A program made the translations under genes and the position numbers. This document shows positions 39,752 to 48,400 of a DNA stretch of 64,000 nucleotides, one piece after another. This DNA is from Vairimorpha ceranae (Eukaryota; Microsporidia; Nosematidae). Positions within the stretch are counted from its first letter, which is position 1; every line of letters starts with the position of its first letter. A model generated the notes under the pieces. That model did not search any database, had not been told where the DNA came from, and saw only the letters and a list, made by a program, of their open reading frames with translations. The stretch lies in the NCBI RefSeq assembly GCF_000988165.1, contig NW_020169298.1:1-64000 (forward strand). Direction: 5' to 3'.

Positions 39752-40219
39752 TTATTTAAGCCCGCTATAAATCAACGTTAAAGATCCCATAAATGCAAAC
39801 AACAAAATAACCTCAGCTGTAGCATAAAGTAATACAAAACTAATACTAAATTTTGGTTGTTTGTAAAGTTTACAAAAACCATCCTTACTTATATTTCCCA
39901 TAAGTATACCTACAGCATATCCAGTTCCTCCTAGTAAAAGTGAAGATACTGTATGAGCAGCAGCTACACCAAGAGAGTAATCTTTATCTATTCTACTAAC
40001 TATAATCATTACTAGAATAAATGCTTGAAAAAAGATTGAGGATGACATTATTGTGGCTATGTAAGAATAAGTTAATACCTGTTTCTTTTGAGAATAAAGT
40101 GAAGAAGCAGTGGCGGCTAGCGTCATGCCGTAACATGATCCATATGCAGTAAGACTTATTAAAGATATTAAACCTACAGTAATTAGTAAAAAAGGAATAC
40201 TTTCTTGATAAGAATCCAT
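39752..40219 (-). CDS. VMA3: V-ATPase proteolipid subunit c
   Basis: Subunit c forms the proton-carrying rotor ring of the vacuolar ATPase. The 155-residue protein has four hydrophobic segments, the normal length (160 in yeast Vma3) and two-fold internal symmetry. The small-residue pattern in segments 1 and 3 (AYGSCYGMTLAA; LGGTGYAVGILMG) matches the family. The essential carboxylate is Glu136 in segment 4 (ATAEVILLFAF), the position of yeast Glu137; segment 2 carries Gln65 at the corresponding place. It diverges from Vma3 more than is usual, so subunit c' (Vma11-like) cannot be excluded; c'' is less likely because the glutamate is in the last segment. The ATG follows CCCCAGATTA. Confidence 0.8.
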   Translation of the reverse strand: MDSYQESIPFLLITVGLISLISLTAYGSCYGMTLAATASSLYSQKKQVLTYSYIATIMSSSIFFQAFILVMIIVSRIDKDYSLGVAAAHTVSSLLLGGTGYAVGILMGNISKDGFCKLYKQPKFSISFVLLYATAEVILLFAFMGSLTLIYSGLK

Positions 40220-40690
40220 TAATCTGGGGAAATAAATTTATTGTTGTTTTTAAAAAAATGAACAGAAACAAACAAAATTTAAATAAATTATGTAAATTGC
40301 TTTTAATGCATAAAGTATATAATTTGTATGATAAATTTATTATCGGTCTGTTATAAAGCTTACATTTTTTTTATGATATTTTCTTAATTTTGTAAAATAT
40401 TTTACATTTACATTTAATTATTTACTTGGGCTAAATTTTTGCTTTCAAAGCACATAGAAATAAATTTAGTGAATAGTTTCATAATTTTCATCTTACAGAA
40501 TTTAATGGTCTCCTTTTTTAGGTAATCCATTGTAAAAAATATTCTTCTTAAAAACAAAGAAATGATGTATTCTTTGATTCGAACAGTAATTTAATTTTTC
40601 TTTTTTATATGTTAAATGGTATAAAAAGTGTTTATTTTAGCACATTATACAACAAATCATAAAAATTGTTTATAATCCTTCCCTTGCATT
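40220..40690. other. Intergenic region between divergent genes
   Basis: AT-rich DNA with no gene-like frame; TTCCCTTGCATT precedes the start at 40691. A short GATTCGAA near 40577 resembles a tRNA T-loop on the minus strand but has no matching stem. Confidence 0.55.
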
Positions 40691-41248
40691 ATGCTAAAAT
40701 ATTTTGGCATTACAGAACTGGTAGGAGACATTAACACAGGTAAAACTTCTGTATGTATAGAAGAGAGTAAAAAATACTACACATTATACATTACAACTAC
40801 CAACTTTCCTATTAAACGCCTTTCTTCTCCCGATGATACAATTTATATAAAATTGGTTCAATCTTTAGATGAAATACCAATAATATTAACACAGTGCAAG
40901 CTGATTTCTATAGAATTATTAATAATAGATAACTTTAGCAGTTTACTAGATGAAGCTAATCATAGTAAAATAATAAAAATTATTTATTATTTAAAAAAAC
41001 TTATAAATAAAAACAAAATGAAGGTTCTAATAGTAAATAACTGTAATAATTTATTCTTAAAAAGTAAAATTTATTACATTTATAAACTTGGACTAGAATG
41101 GGAGTATCATGTAAATACAAGATATTATTTGTCTAAAGATAAAAAAAATATAAATATTGAAATAAAAAAATGTCCTATAGATTTAGAATTTAAATACAGA
41201 TTAGAAATTTATATATCTTGGATAACTTATACAAAACTAGAAGGATAA
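40691..41248 (+). CDS. RAD51/RecA-like ATPase (RAD51 paralogue)
   Basis: RAD51-family ATPases act in homologous recombination. The 185-residue protein begins almost directly with the RecA core: ITELVGDINTGKTSV has a Walker A (GDINTGKT, residues 12-19), and IELLIIDNFSSLL a Walker B ending in Asp80, followed by the helix and the VLIVNNCN strand used as sensor (about 115-122). The N-terminal DNA-binding domain of RAD51 is absent, as is much of the C-terminus, so it is more like a RAD51 paralogue (Rad55/Rad57/XRCC2 type) than RAD51 itself. The ATG lies seven bases after CCC. The family is fairly clear; the exact orthologue is not. Confidence 0.65.
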   Translation: MLKYFGITELVGDINTGKTSVCIEESKKYYTLYITTTNFPIKRLSSPDDTIYIKLVQSLDEIPIILTQCKLISIELLIIDNFSSLLDEANHSKIIKIIYYLKKLINKNKMKVLIVNNCNNLFLKSKIYYIYKLGLEWEYHVNTRYYLSKDKKNINIEIKKCPIDLEFKYRLEIYISWITYTKLEG

Positions 41249-41289
41249 AATTAATTCAAAAATATTAATATTTTAGATCCTGTTGATCG

Positions 41290-41607
41290 ATGAACAGATC
41301 AAAAATTTTAGTAAAAGATTTAAACCTAGCAAAAAATAAAAAATTAGAACTGGTGGGAATATGCATAAAAGATAACAATACTAATTTTTTATTTTTAGAT
41401 TATTCTGGAGAAATAGAAATATATAAAAATAATGAATTGAAATTTCCAGAGAAAAGAATAAAAATATATTGTACTACATTTTTAAAAAATAAAAAAATAT
41501 TTTTATATTGCACAGGATATAAAACTATAGATTTATATGAATCTATTTTTTTTACAATTGAGAGTGTAAATTTTAACAAGCATTATATAAAAAATCATAA
41601 AAAATAA
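41290..41607 (+). CDS. Small unknown protein, possibly an OB-fold
   Basis: The 105-residue protein begins with a short helix, then alternating beta-strand-like segments (KLELVGICIK, NFLFLDYSGEIEIYKN, KRIKIYCTTFLKNKKIFLYC). This strand pattern would fit a small OB-fold protein such as RPA3 or Ten1, but no diagnostic residue is visible and I assign no function. It starts 41 bases after the RAD51-like gene on the same strand, the closest same-strand pair here, and its stop is 13 bases from that of the convergent calponin gene. A weak motif (ATCCTGTTGATCG) precedes the ATG. Confidence 0.5.
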   Translation: MNRSKILVKDLNLAKNKKLELVGICIKDNNTNFLFLDYSGEIEIYKNNELKFPEKRIKIYCTTFLKNKKIFLYCTGYKTIDLYESIFFTIESVNFNKHYIKNHKK

Positions 41608-41620
41608 ACTGAAAATTAAT

Positions 41621-42112
41621 TTAATTTTTATTGTTACTCTTGCAATTATTTAATTGTTCTTCACATATTTTTTCATACACTGGATCATATCCCATCTGTA
41701 AATTAAATCCATATTTACTTTTATCCAATATTTTTTTAGAAAATTCGATTTTTTGTTTTTGTGCCAATTTTGGCCCAATAAATGGTCCTTTAAATTCTTT
41801 ATTCTGTTGAAGTTGACGGCTTAAGGCGTAAAGAGAAATAGCAACCTGTTTAAGATTTTTTTCTTCAAATAGATCAATCGTCTGAAATAGTTCATATTCG
41901 TTAATTCCATATTTTTTTAATCCGTTGATAAACGCACAAATATTTTCGCGTTGTACAAAAAGTTGAGGAGACTTTTTAAATTTAATGTCATATCCACATA
42001 CCTTATTTAAAAGTCTACATAACACTGTACCATCTTTAAGAACACTAGAGAATGACTGTCCAGTAAAGTCTTCACCAAGAATTTCCGAAATCCAAGATAG
42101 TACTTCTTCCAT
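41621..42112 (-). CDS. Calponin/transgelin-like actin-binding protein
   Basis: Transgelin-type proteins (yeast Scp1) bundle actin filaments. The 163-residue protein has a single calponin-homology domain at residues about 2-107: VLSWISEILGEDF, then LKDGTVLCRLLNKV near 25-38, ENICAFINGLKKYGI near 56, TIDLFEEKNLKQVAISLYALSRQ near 78. The tail contains KYGFNLQMGYDP, a degenerate calponin-like repeat (usual core 'LQMG'). Length and layout match Scp1 (200 residues), slightly shortened. The ATG follows ACCCCCT. It is the only cytoskeletal gene in the window. Confidence 0.9.
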   Translation of the reverse strand: MEEVLSWISEILGEDFTGQSFSSVLKDGTVLCRLLNKVCGYDIKFKKSPQLFVQRENICAFINGLKKYGINEYELFQTIDLFEEKNLKQVAISLYALSRQLQQNKEFKGPFIGPKLAQKQKIEFSKKILDKSKYGFNLQMGYDPVYEKICEEQLNNCKSNNKN

Positions 42113-42305
42113 GAGGGGGTAAAAAAAAGGTTTATAACTTAAAGTTTATATTTTACTGTATTCGTTTTACTAAATAATTTAATTTGGGATATAAGTGTGT
42201 TTACTTATTATATATATCTTGTTTTTCAGTAAGTACCTGCTTATCGATTGACTCAACTTCTTTTTTCTATCTGTATTTTTTTATGTTAAATTTATATGCC
42301 CTTTA

Positions 42306-43193
42306 ATGTATGTTCACGAAAAGAAAATTGGTGAAGGTACATACGCTACAATATACAAAGCGTATACTACTAATAACCAGCCAGTCGCCATAAAAAGAAT
42401 TAAAAAAACAAAATATTCCACCGGTATTGATATATCAGCGATAAGAGAAGTTAGAGCACTTAAAAAGATCAACAATAAATACGTTATAAAGCTTATTGAT
42501 GTTTATATAAAATATGATGATATCCATTTAGTATTAGAATTTATTGATACAGATTTAGAAAGTATTATTAAGAATAAGAATATAATATTTCTACCTGGTG
42601 ACATCAAAAGTTGGATGATAATGCTTCTTAGTGGTGTGTATAGTCTTCATGAAAAATTTCTTATACATAGAGATATAAAACCAAATAACATCTTAGTGTC
42701 GCAAAATGGAATAATAAAAATAGCGGATTTTGGATTGACACGAACGATTGGTGGGAACATGACATCACAAGCAATTACTAGATGGTACAGACCGCCAGAA
42801 CTTTTGTTGGGGTCTAAAAAGTATGGACCTTCTGTTGATATGTGGTCTGTAGGATGCGTATTTGCAGAACTAATGTTAAGAGTTCCGTTTTTTGCTGGTG
42901 AATCGGATTTAGAGCAATTAAACTTGATATTTAAAGTATTTGGTACACCTGATGAAGATAAGTATCCTAGTATAAAAGATTTATCGGGTTATATAAAGTT
43001 TAATAAAAAGGAGCCTATTGTACTTGAAGAAATCTTTACAGCCGTATCTAAAGATACGCTTTCTTTACTAAAAAAATTTTTTATTTTTGATCCTAGTCAA
43101 AGAATTTCTGCGTACGACGCGCTAATGGACGAATATTTTAGCAATGAACCTAAAGCTACTTTACCTCAAAATTTACCATTTTATCGAACGTAG
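42306..43193 (+). CDS. KIN28: Cyclin-dependent kinase Kin28/CDK7 (TFIIH)
   Basis: CDK7/Kin28 in TFIIH phosphorylates the RNA polymerase II C-terminal domain. The 295-residue protein is a complete CDK: GEGTYATIYKA at 9-19, the ATP lysine 30, GIDISAIREVRALK at 40-53 in place of PSTAIRE and close to the 'R-T-A-L-R-E' helix of CDK7, catalytic loop HRDIKPNN at 121-128, DFGLTR at 141-146, and T-loop with Thr153 before TRWYRPPELL. The end (ATLPQNLPF) also resembles CDK7, where a proline-rich 'P...LPRP' closes the domain. Length fits Kin28 (306). The ATG lies four bases after GCCC. Partner cyclin H is not in the window. Confidence 0.88.
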   Translation: MYVHEKKIGEGTYATIYKAYTTNNQPVAIKRIKKTKYSTGIDISAIREVRALKKINNKYVIKLIDVYIKYDDIHLVLEFIDTDLESIIKNKNIIFLPGDIKSWMIMLLSGVYSLHEKFLIHRDIKPNNILVSQNGIIKIADFGLTRTIGGNMTSQAITRWYRPPELLLGSKKYGPSVDMWSVGCVFAELMLRVPFFAGESDLEQLNLIFKVFGTPDEDKYPSIKDLSGYIKFNKKEPIVLEEIFTAVSKDTLSLLKKFFIFDPSQRISAYDALMDEYFSNEPKATLPQNLPFYRT

Positions 43194-43856
43194 CAGAGGC
43201 AGTTTTTTTGAGAAATTGTGTTATTTAAATAAAAGTTCAAAAAATTAATTTTTCTGTTACTGTTTTAATATAAAAAATAAACATAAAATTGATGGTTTTT
43301 TTACATAAAAATGAATTGGGTTTTTTAAATAGCATCTGAATGCAATTTTTTTACTTCAAACTAAAAAGATAAAAACAAAATTAATCAAAAATGCATAACA
43401 CTATATGCATTTTGTAATTATATTATTTTAGTTAGTAATCTACTTGTAGCATTTAAGACCAAATTTATCAACTTGGCATTTATTTATTTTCTTGTTATTG
43501 AAATTTTTTATATAATGATATTGGAATAAATGGAAAATTGATAGTAAAATTACTTTTAAATTTATTATTTTTTAAATTTTGAAGTAAAATAACGGATAAA
43601 TTTACTTACACATTTTATAATTAAATGCTAAAAATTAACTCGCCTTTTTATATTACTATACATTGAATTATTTTTCAGTTTTTTATTAAATTAATGTATG
43701 ATATTAATAAGAATATTTTAATCTCTCAGTATTTACTATAAACAACATCATAATATTAATAACTTCACAAATACTAGAAATTTACACTTTTAATATTTTT
43801 TTTTCTTAAGATTAATATCTTTTATTATAAATCTTTACTTAGCTTTTACCCTACTT
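43194..43856. other. Intergenic, nothing recognised
   Basis: About 660 bases of AT-rich DNA with stops in all frames, ending in the start motif TTTTACCCTACTT. Confidence 0.6.
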
Positions 43857-44018
43857 ATGGATGAAAAAAACATAGAGCCACATGAAATATTATACAATCT
43901 TCTTGATGAGTACACAGAACTGAAAGAACTCTGTACAGCTCTTCGAATAAATAAAATTCAATTAAAAGAAAAACTAAAAGAGAAAAAATATCATCATAAA
44001 AAACTATATAAAAAGTAA
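43857..44018 (+). CDS. Small coiled-coil-like protein, 53 residues
   Basis: A short frame begins with the ATG after TTTTACCCTACTT, a full start motif at normal spacing. The peptide is strongly helical with leucines at heptad-like spacing (residues about 11-42) and a Lys/His-rich end. I do not recognise it; small helical subunits of kinetochore or membrane-traffic complexes look alike. Its stop codon is two bases from the stop of the convergent NUG1-like gene, the kind of tight packing seen for real genes. The start motif, an uninterrupted acidic-helical composition and the position make it more likely than chance. Confidence 0.55.
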   Translation: MDEKNIEPHEILYNLLDEYTELKELCTALRINKIQLKEKLKEKKYHHKKLYKK

Positions 44019-44020
44019 TT

Positions 44021-44908
44021 TTATTTATTAAAAGAAATTTGTAAAATGTTATTTATGTCGTAAAAAAATAAAATTCTTTTTTCATAAAATTCGTCCAGTA
44101 AAATCTTTGACACACTAAATTCCTTATTCTTGCGAATCATTTTTTTTTCCGCGACCAACTCAACAAAATCATTAAAAGTGTCGTAAAGGGGAATGGCAAA
44201 GTATAAACTTAACTTTTCTTTAAAGTCTTGTGTTTCAACAAGAGATTTTAATAAATCTTTGTAAAGAACCTTTCTCATAGGTAAGCATTTTCTTAATAAA
44301 CTACTAAGAGATTGTTTGGATTCAATTGTAAAAATATTGCTTTCTGGAATAAACGTCTTAACAAAATTTTTACCCACATGATGTTCGCCTAAGATGCCTA
44401 TTGATCCTGAAAAGTCGTTTACAAAAGATATAAAATCATTGTGTATAGACTTAAGGCTTTCAGTAGCTATGTCCTTGGCTACAATAAATGTATTGTAACT
44501 TTTCTTGGCATTTTCATACAATTTAAATAAAAAATTTAACGGGATATCATTTTTATAATTCAAAACAATACAAAATGGTTTAGATTGAAAAATTGTAAAA
44601 TCTGGAAGACTAAACGTATCTCTTGGATCTAAGACTAAAATAAAAAAATCGTTATTTTTAATAAATTTTTCAAAAGGGTCCTCTAAATCAATTACTATAT
44701 CTTTACGATTACGTTCATTATTTTTAATATCATTCATCTTTTGTACATCTTCATCAGTCATAAGAATATGTTTTGGAATTTTGGCTTTGCTTTTTCTTTT
44801 CATTCTGGCTTCTCTACGTCTATCTTTTTCTTGTTTTCTTATCTTTTTTACTATTTTATTTTTTTTTCTTGTACTCAATCTTTTACTTTTTCTTTTTTTA
44901 TCGACCAT
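44021..44908 (-). CDS. NUG1/nucleostemin-like permuted GTPase with degenerate motifs
   Basis: NUG1/Grn1/nucleostemin proteins are nucleolar, circularly permuted GTPases for 60S subunit maturation. The 295-residue protein starts with the family's basic domain (KRLSTRKKNKIVKKIRKQ at 9-26). The GTPase part is permuted and altered: DARDP appears as DPRDT (94-98), NKxD as NYKND (117-121), and the P-loop GxPNVGKS as GEHHVGKN (174-181), which lacks the final Ser/Thr. The usual switch motif DTPG is not visible. Near the end, KILLDEFYEKRILFFY corresponds to the family's closing helix. The protein is about half the usual length. The ATG directly follows ACCCT, 24 bases from the divergent M16 gene. GTP binding is doubtful. 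Confidence 0.65.
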   Translation of the reverse strand: MVDKKRKSKRLSTRKKNKIVKKIRKQEKDRRREARMKRKSKAKIPKHILMTDEDVQKMNDIKNNERNRKDIVIDLEDPFEKFIKNNDFFILVLDPRDTFSLPDFTIFQSKPFCIVLNYKNDIPLNFLFKLYENAKKSYNTFIVAKDIATESLKSIHNDFISFVNDFSGSIGILGEHHVGKNFVKTFIPESNIFTIESKQSLSSLLRKCLPMRKVLYKDLLKSLVETQDFKEKLSLYFAIPLYDTFNDFVELVAEKKMIRKNKEFSVSKILLDEFYEKRILFFYDINNILQISFNK

Positions 44909-44932
44909 AGGGTAAAAAAAAGTACCCCTAAA
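44909..44932. promoter_or_regulatory. 24-bp divergent start region with a C-run for each gene
   Basis: The start codons of the NUG1-like gene (minus) and the M16 gene (plus) are only 24 bases apart. On the plus strand CCCC is at 44924-44927, five bases before the plus-strand ATG; on the minus strand CCC reads from 44911-44909, directly before its ATG with one base between motif and start. Each gene therefore has its own motif in this minimal space, and each core promoter must overlap the other gene's 5' coding region. Confidence 0.7.
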
Positions 44933-46366
44933 ATGGAAAATAATAATTATTTATATTGTACTAGTGACATAATTAAGAGTAGTGTGGATACAAATGAATA
45001 CAAGTTTGTTGTATTGAAAAACCGGCTAAAGATGTTGCTTGTATCAGATTCTGATGCTGATCAATCAGGATGTTCGTTATGCGTGAACGTTGGATCTTTT
45101 GACGAGCCATTTGGTGTCAATGGACTAGCTCACTTTTTAGAACATCTTTTGTTTATGGGGACAGAGAAATATCCAGACGAAAATGATTATATGGCTTATC
45201 TCAATATGCATAATGGAAGTAGTAATGCTTATACAAGTAATGAGACGACTGTATTTTATTTTGATGTTAGTAATAAATATTTTGAAGGAGCGTTAGATAG
45301 ATTTGCGCATTTTTTTATTTCTTCGTTATTTAAGGAAAATTCTGTTGAGCGTGAAAAATCAGCAGTAAATTCTGAATTTTTAGGAAATGTCAGTAATGAT
45401 GATAGTAGAAGAAATAGATTATTACAACTTTGTTATCAAAATCATTTAGAAGAAAGTCGATTTAGTATTGGAAACAACGAAACACTTAAATTTGAAGACA
45501 TTCGAAAAAGAGTGATTGATTTTTATAAAAATACGTATTTCGGCGACAGGATGGTAGCTGTTGTATATTGCAATAAATCTATGGATGATATTGAAAAATT
45601 AATTGAAGTTTTTAATAATGTACCATGTAGTTCTTCAGCAGCCAATACAGAAGTGATGATTAACTCCCCTTGTAAATTGTACAATGAATACATTGAAAAT
45701 GTTATGAAAAGTAATTGGTACAATTCATATAGTAATTATACTTTAGATTCGAAAGTTTTTAAACAAGAATGTCTAAATAAGCTTTTACGGTTGAAAAGTA
45801 TTAGAGATGTAAAACGATTGGATATTTACATTAAAACTTTACATCCATACATTTCAAAGATTGCATTTGACGTATTGATTAAAGATTTACTAAAGGAAGA
45901 TAAAGGCCTTATAAAACTTTTGAAAGATCAAGGTTTGGGATATGACGTTAATGTTTCTATTAGTTCAGTAAAATATTATGGATTGCTAAATATATCAGTT
46001 TTTTTAACTAGTCGTGGGTTTTTTAATCCCGATTTAGTAGTTGAAGAAATTGAAAAATATTTTTTAAATTATAAAATTTTAAGTTCAAAATTAAAAGGAT
46101 TAGTAGATCAGAATGAAATTAACTTTGAATTCAATGAACAAGAAGATGTTATTGATGTTTTAGAAGTAATAGCAGATAATCTTTCTAAAATACCAGTAAA
46201 AAATATTTTAAACTTTGAACATTTACAAACATTACCAAAAGAAGAAGTTATTTGTTGCTTGTTAGATTTAATTAAAAATAGATCTGAGTGGATAACAATT
46301 TTTTCTTCTAGTGAGTTTGAGTGTAAAGAAAAAGATGAAATTTTTGGTATTGAATACGAAATGTAA
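44933..46366 (+). CDS. M16 (insulinase-like) metallopeptidase, half-length
   Basis: M16A peptidases such as insulin-degrading enzyme and Ste23 have about 1000 residues in four homologous domains. This protein has 477 and corresponds to the N-terminal half. The zinc site is complete: HFLEH with His67, Glu70 and His71, and Glu148 in VNSEF 77 residues later, the spacing of insulin-degrading enzyme. NAYTSNETTVFYFDV near 98 is another family block. The second domain (about 240-440) is present but poorly conserved, and the C-terminal half that supplies substrate-binding residues is missing; the DNA after the stop shows no continuation. No signal peptide is present. The ATG follows ACCCCTAAA; the open frame reaches far upstream only because it is antisense to the NUG1-like gene. 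Confidence 0.85.
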   Translation: MENNNYLYCTSDIIKSSVDTNEYKFVVLKNRLKMLLVSDSDADQSGCSLCVNVGSFDEPFGVNGLAHFLEHLLFMGTEKYPDENDYMAYLNMHNGSSNAYTSNETTVFYFDVSNKYFEGALDRFAHFFISSLFKENSVEREKSAVNSEFLGNVSNDDSRRNRLLQLCYQNHLEESRFSIGNNETLKFEDIRKRVIDFYKNTYFGDRMVAVVYCNKSMDDIEKLIEVFNNVPCSSSAANTEVMINSPCKLYNEYIENVMKSNWYNSYSNYTLDSKVFKQECLNKLLRLKSIRDVKRLDIYIKTLHPYISKIAFDVLIKDLLKEDKGLIKLLKDQGLGYDVNVSISSVKYYGLLNISVFLTSRGFFNPDLVVEEIEKYFLNYKILSSKLKGLVDQNEINFEFNEQEDVIDVLEVIADNLSKIPVKNILNFEHLQTLPKEEVICCLLDLIKNRSEWITIFSSSEFECKEKDEIFGIEYEM

Positions 46367-46726
46367 AGTATTTGATATTCTATTTAAGCTTATAAACGAT
46401 CTATAACTAGAAATTTATTTAGTCTGTTTTTACAGCATATTAAAAATTTATAAGCAATTTTGTAAAAAAATAAAACTTTTTTTGTTTTATAAATTGTACA
46501 CAAAATCTTTTGAATTCTTGACTATAAATATCTTAAACAAATAATTTATTAGTTTATATAAAAAAATCTTTTACTTTAAATATGTTTTTGATATTTAAAA
46601 GTACTTTAAAAATTAAAACAAAAAAACATGAAGGAACAAGTTAATTGATTGTTTATTTTATTTAGTGCAGTTTCTTGGCATACTAAAAGTTGATTAACAA
46701 TTAAATTTTAATAAAATGACAAGCAA
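46367..46726. other. Intergenic, nothing recognised
   Basis: 360 bases between convergent genes; no frame continues the truncated M16 peptidase here. Confidence 0.6.
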
Positions 46727-47314
46727 TTAAATTTTTTTAATACTTTTAGAAATTGTTGTATTTCTTTTTAAAAAAATTGAAAATTGTTGTTGAAATAGTA
46801 ATTTAAGTAGATCTAAATGGCAATTATTTCTAAAATAAAGATCTTTATATTCAAATTTATAATTTGAATCTTCAATTATTTTTAAAAATTTTTTTAAACT
46901 TTTTTCCAGTAGAGAAATTGTAATAATCGCATCACTTAAAAAATTAACAACCGTAAACATATTAAAGTCTTCATGAGTTATAATAGCTTCTATAAAAGTA
47001 TTCCTTTTTCTTATATTATCAAGATTCAAACATCTTGATTTTTTTATAAATCTACAAGCTGTTTTATTCAAAAACTCTAACTTTTGTTTTATTATTGAGC
47101 TGTTGGCTTTTCTTGGTTTAATTAATATAGAAATAAAAACTTTCGCGATTCTAACTACATTAGACATACCGTTTGAATGATAATCTTCCGCTTTTACCAT
47201 ATTTATTTCCCATCGTATAAAGTTGTACAATTTTTCTAAATTTTTTAGAAGTATATCGTTGTTGTCTTGTGTTGTTGAAATACTAATTAAATATATTAAA
47301 ACATTTAAATTCAT
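46727..47314 (-). CDS. Putative secreted protein, 195 residues
   Basis: I do not recognise this protein. The first 15 residues (MNLNVLIYLISISTT) look like a signal peptide or short anchor; the rest is helical, basic, with many Lys, Ile and Leu and four cysteines, and has no further membrane segment. The start is supported by TTGCCCAA directly before the ATG. It is the last gene before a gene-poor, transposon-bearing region, a setting where lineage-specific secreted proteins often lie. Confidence 0.65.
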   Translation of the reverse strand: MNLNVLIYLISISTTQDNNDILLKNLEKLYNFIRWEINMVKAEDYHSNGMSNVVRIAKVFISILIKPRKANSSIIKQKLEFLNKTACRFIKKSRCLNLDNIRKRNTFIEAIITHEDFNMFTVVNFLSDAIITISLLEKSLKKFLKIIEDSNYKFEYKDLYFRNNCHLDLLKLLFQQQFSIFLKRNTTISKSIKKI

Positions 47315-48139
47315 TTGGGCAAAAAATAAAGCTTTTTAAAACATTAGGAAAAATTAATTAATTTTTAGTATTTTCATTAAATAAAATTTATAAGATAAAA
47401 ACAAATAGCATTATCACAGTATAAAATTAATTACTAAAGTTAATGTAAAAAAATTGATAAATAATAATTAAAAAATTCTTTATAATATTTACAAATATAA
47501 TAAGAAGTATCCTGTCAACAAATGTTTTAAAATCTAGTGCTACACATAACTTACATATTTTTCTAATAACTTAAGACAATGTTAACACATTGAAAATTGA
47601 TCTAAAATAAATTAAAGTTTTGCTAAAAAACATAAAACTAGTTATATTAAAATCAAAAAGTAAAATATAGTTTGATTGAAGAATTGGTTGAAAAAAACAA
47701 GAGTTTCACAGAAAAATCTAAACAGACTAAAATAAATTAAATTACAAATTTTAAGTCAATTTGGCCTATTTCGTATTTTTTTGATACTATCACAATTTGA
47801 ATTTCTTACTTTCAAAATGATTAAATTTAAAAAAAGCGTAATACCAAAAAATATCTCTTAAATTTAAAAATTACTATAATGATAGAAAATTTTATTAATT
47901 GGTTAAATTTGGCAAATTGGCTTAAACGCAGGCTTAATTTTTTTTTTCTTGTAAAAAAACTTTTCTTTACATTCTTCACTTTCTATTATTATTATAATCA
48001 AATAATAAATATATGGCTTAAAATATAAATTAAACCTTATTGCCTACATTGCAAGGGATAAAATTTCTAGTGTTTTAAATCTAGGAAAGTTACGATAATG
48101 CAACAGATTAATTGTATAACTAAATAACTTTATTAAATA
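47315..48139. other. Intergenic, nothing recognised
   Basis: About 820 bases of AT-rich DNA; stops in every frame and no repeat that I could see. Confidence 0.55.
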
Positions 48140-48400
48140 GACTATACTAATGTTAAAGTTGGAACCGATGGTGCCATTCTGGCAAGAGAAGTAAAATAAA
48201 TGCCATTAAAATAGGTGTTTGGATTGTAGGTGCTGTTAACAAAATTAATAATAGAATTGTATTAAGACATGTTAAAAATAGGGATAGTTTGACTTTAACC
48301 ACCTTATGTAAAAATTTTTTTACCTTATTTAAAGTGTTGGCTAAAAGGAATACGCCAATTTTTTTTATTATTATGAATATAATGTTGTAAAATTAAACAG
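48140..48400 (+). pseudogene. Fragment of Merlin-type (ISXO2-like) transposase
   Basis: The stretch at about 48208-48390 reads KIGVWIVGAVNKINNRIVL then HVKNRDSLTLTTL, which is the central 'GVWV.G..ER....R.......R...TL' block of ISXO2-like transposases. A short upstream part (VGTDGAILAREVK, 48159-48197) precedes it in a different frame. Both ends are lost. It is the shortest of the Merlin relics. Confidence 0.65.

Noticed and set aside
40560..40600. Possible tRNA T-loop (GATTCGAA)
   Set aside because: No T-stem, anticodon arm or acceptor stem can be formed around it.
44741..44932. N-terminal extension of the M16 peptidase
   Set aside because: It is antisense to the NUG1-like gene and rich in Phe/Ser; the start motif favours 44933.
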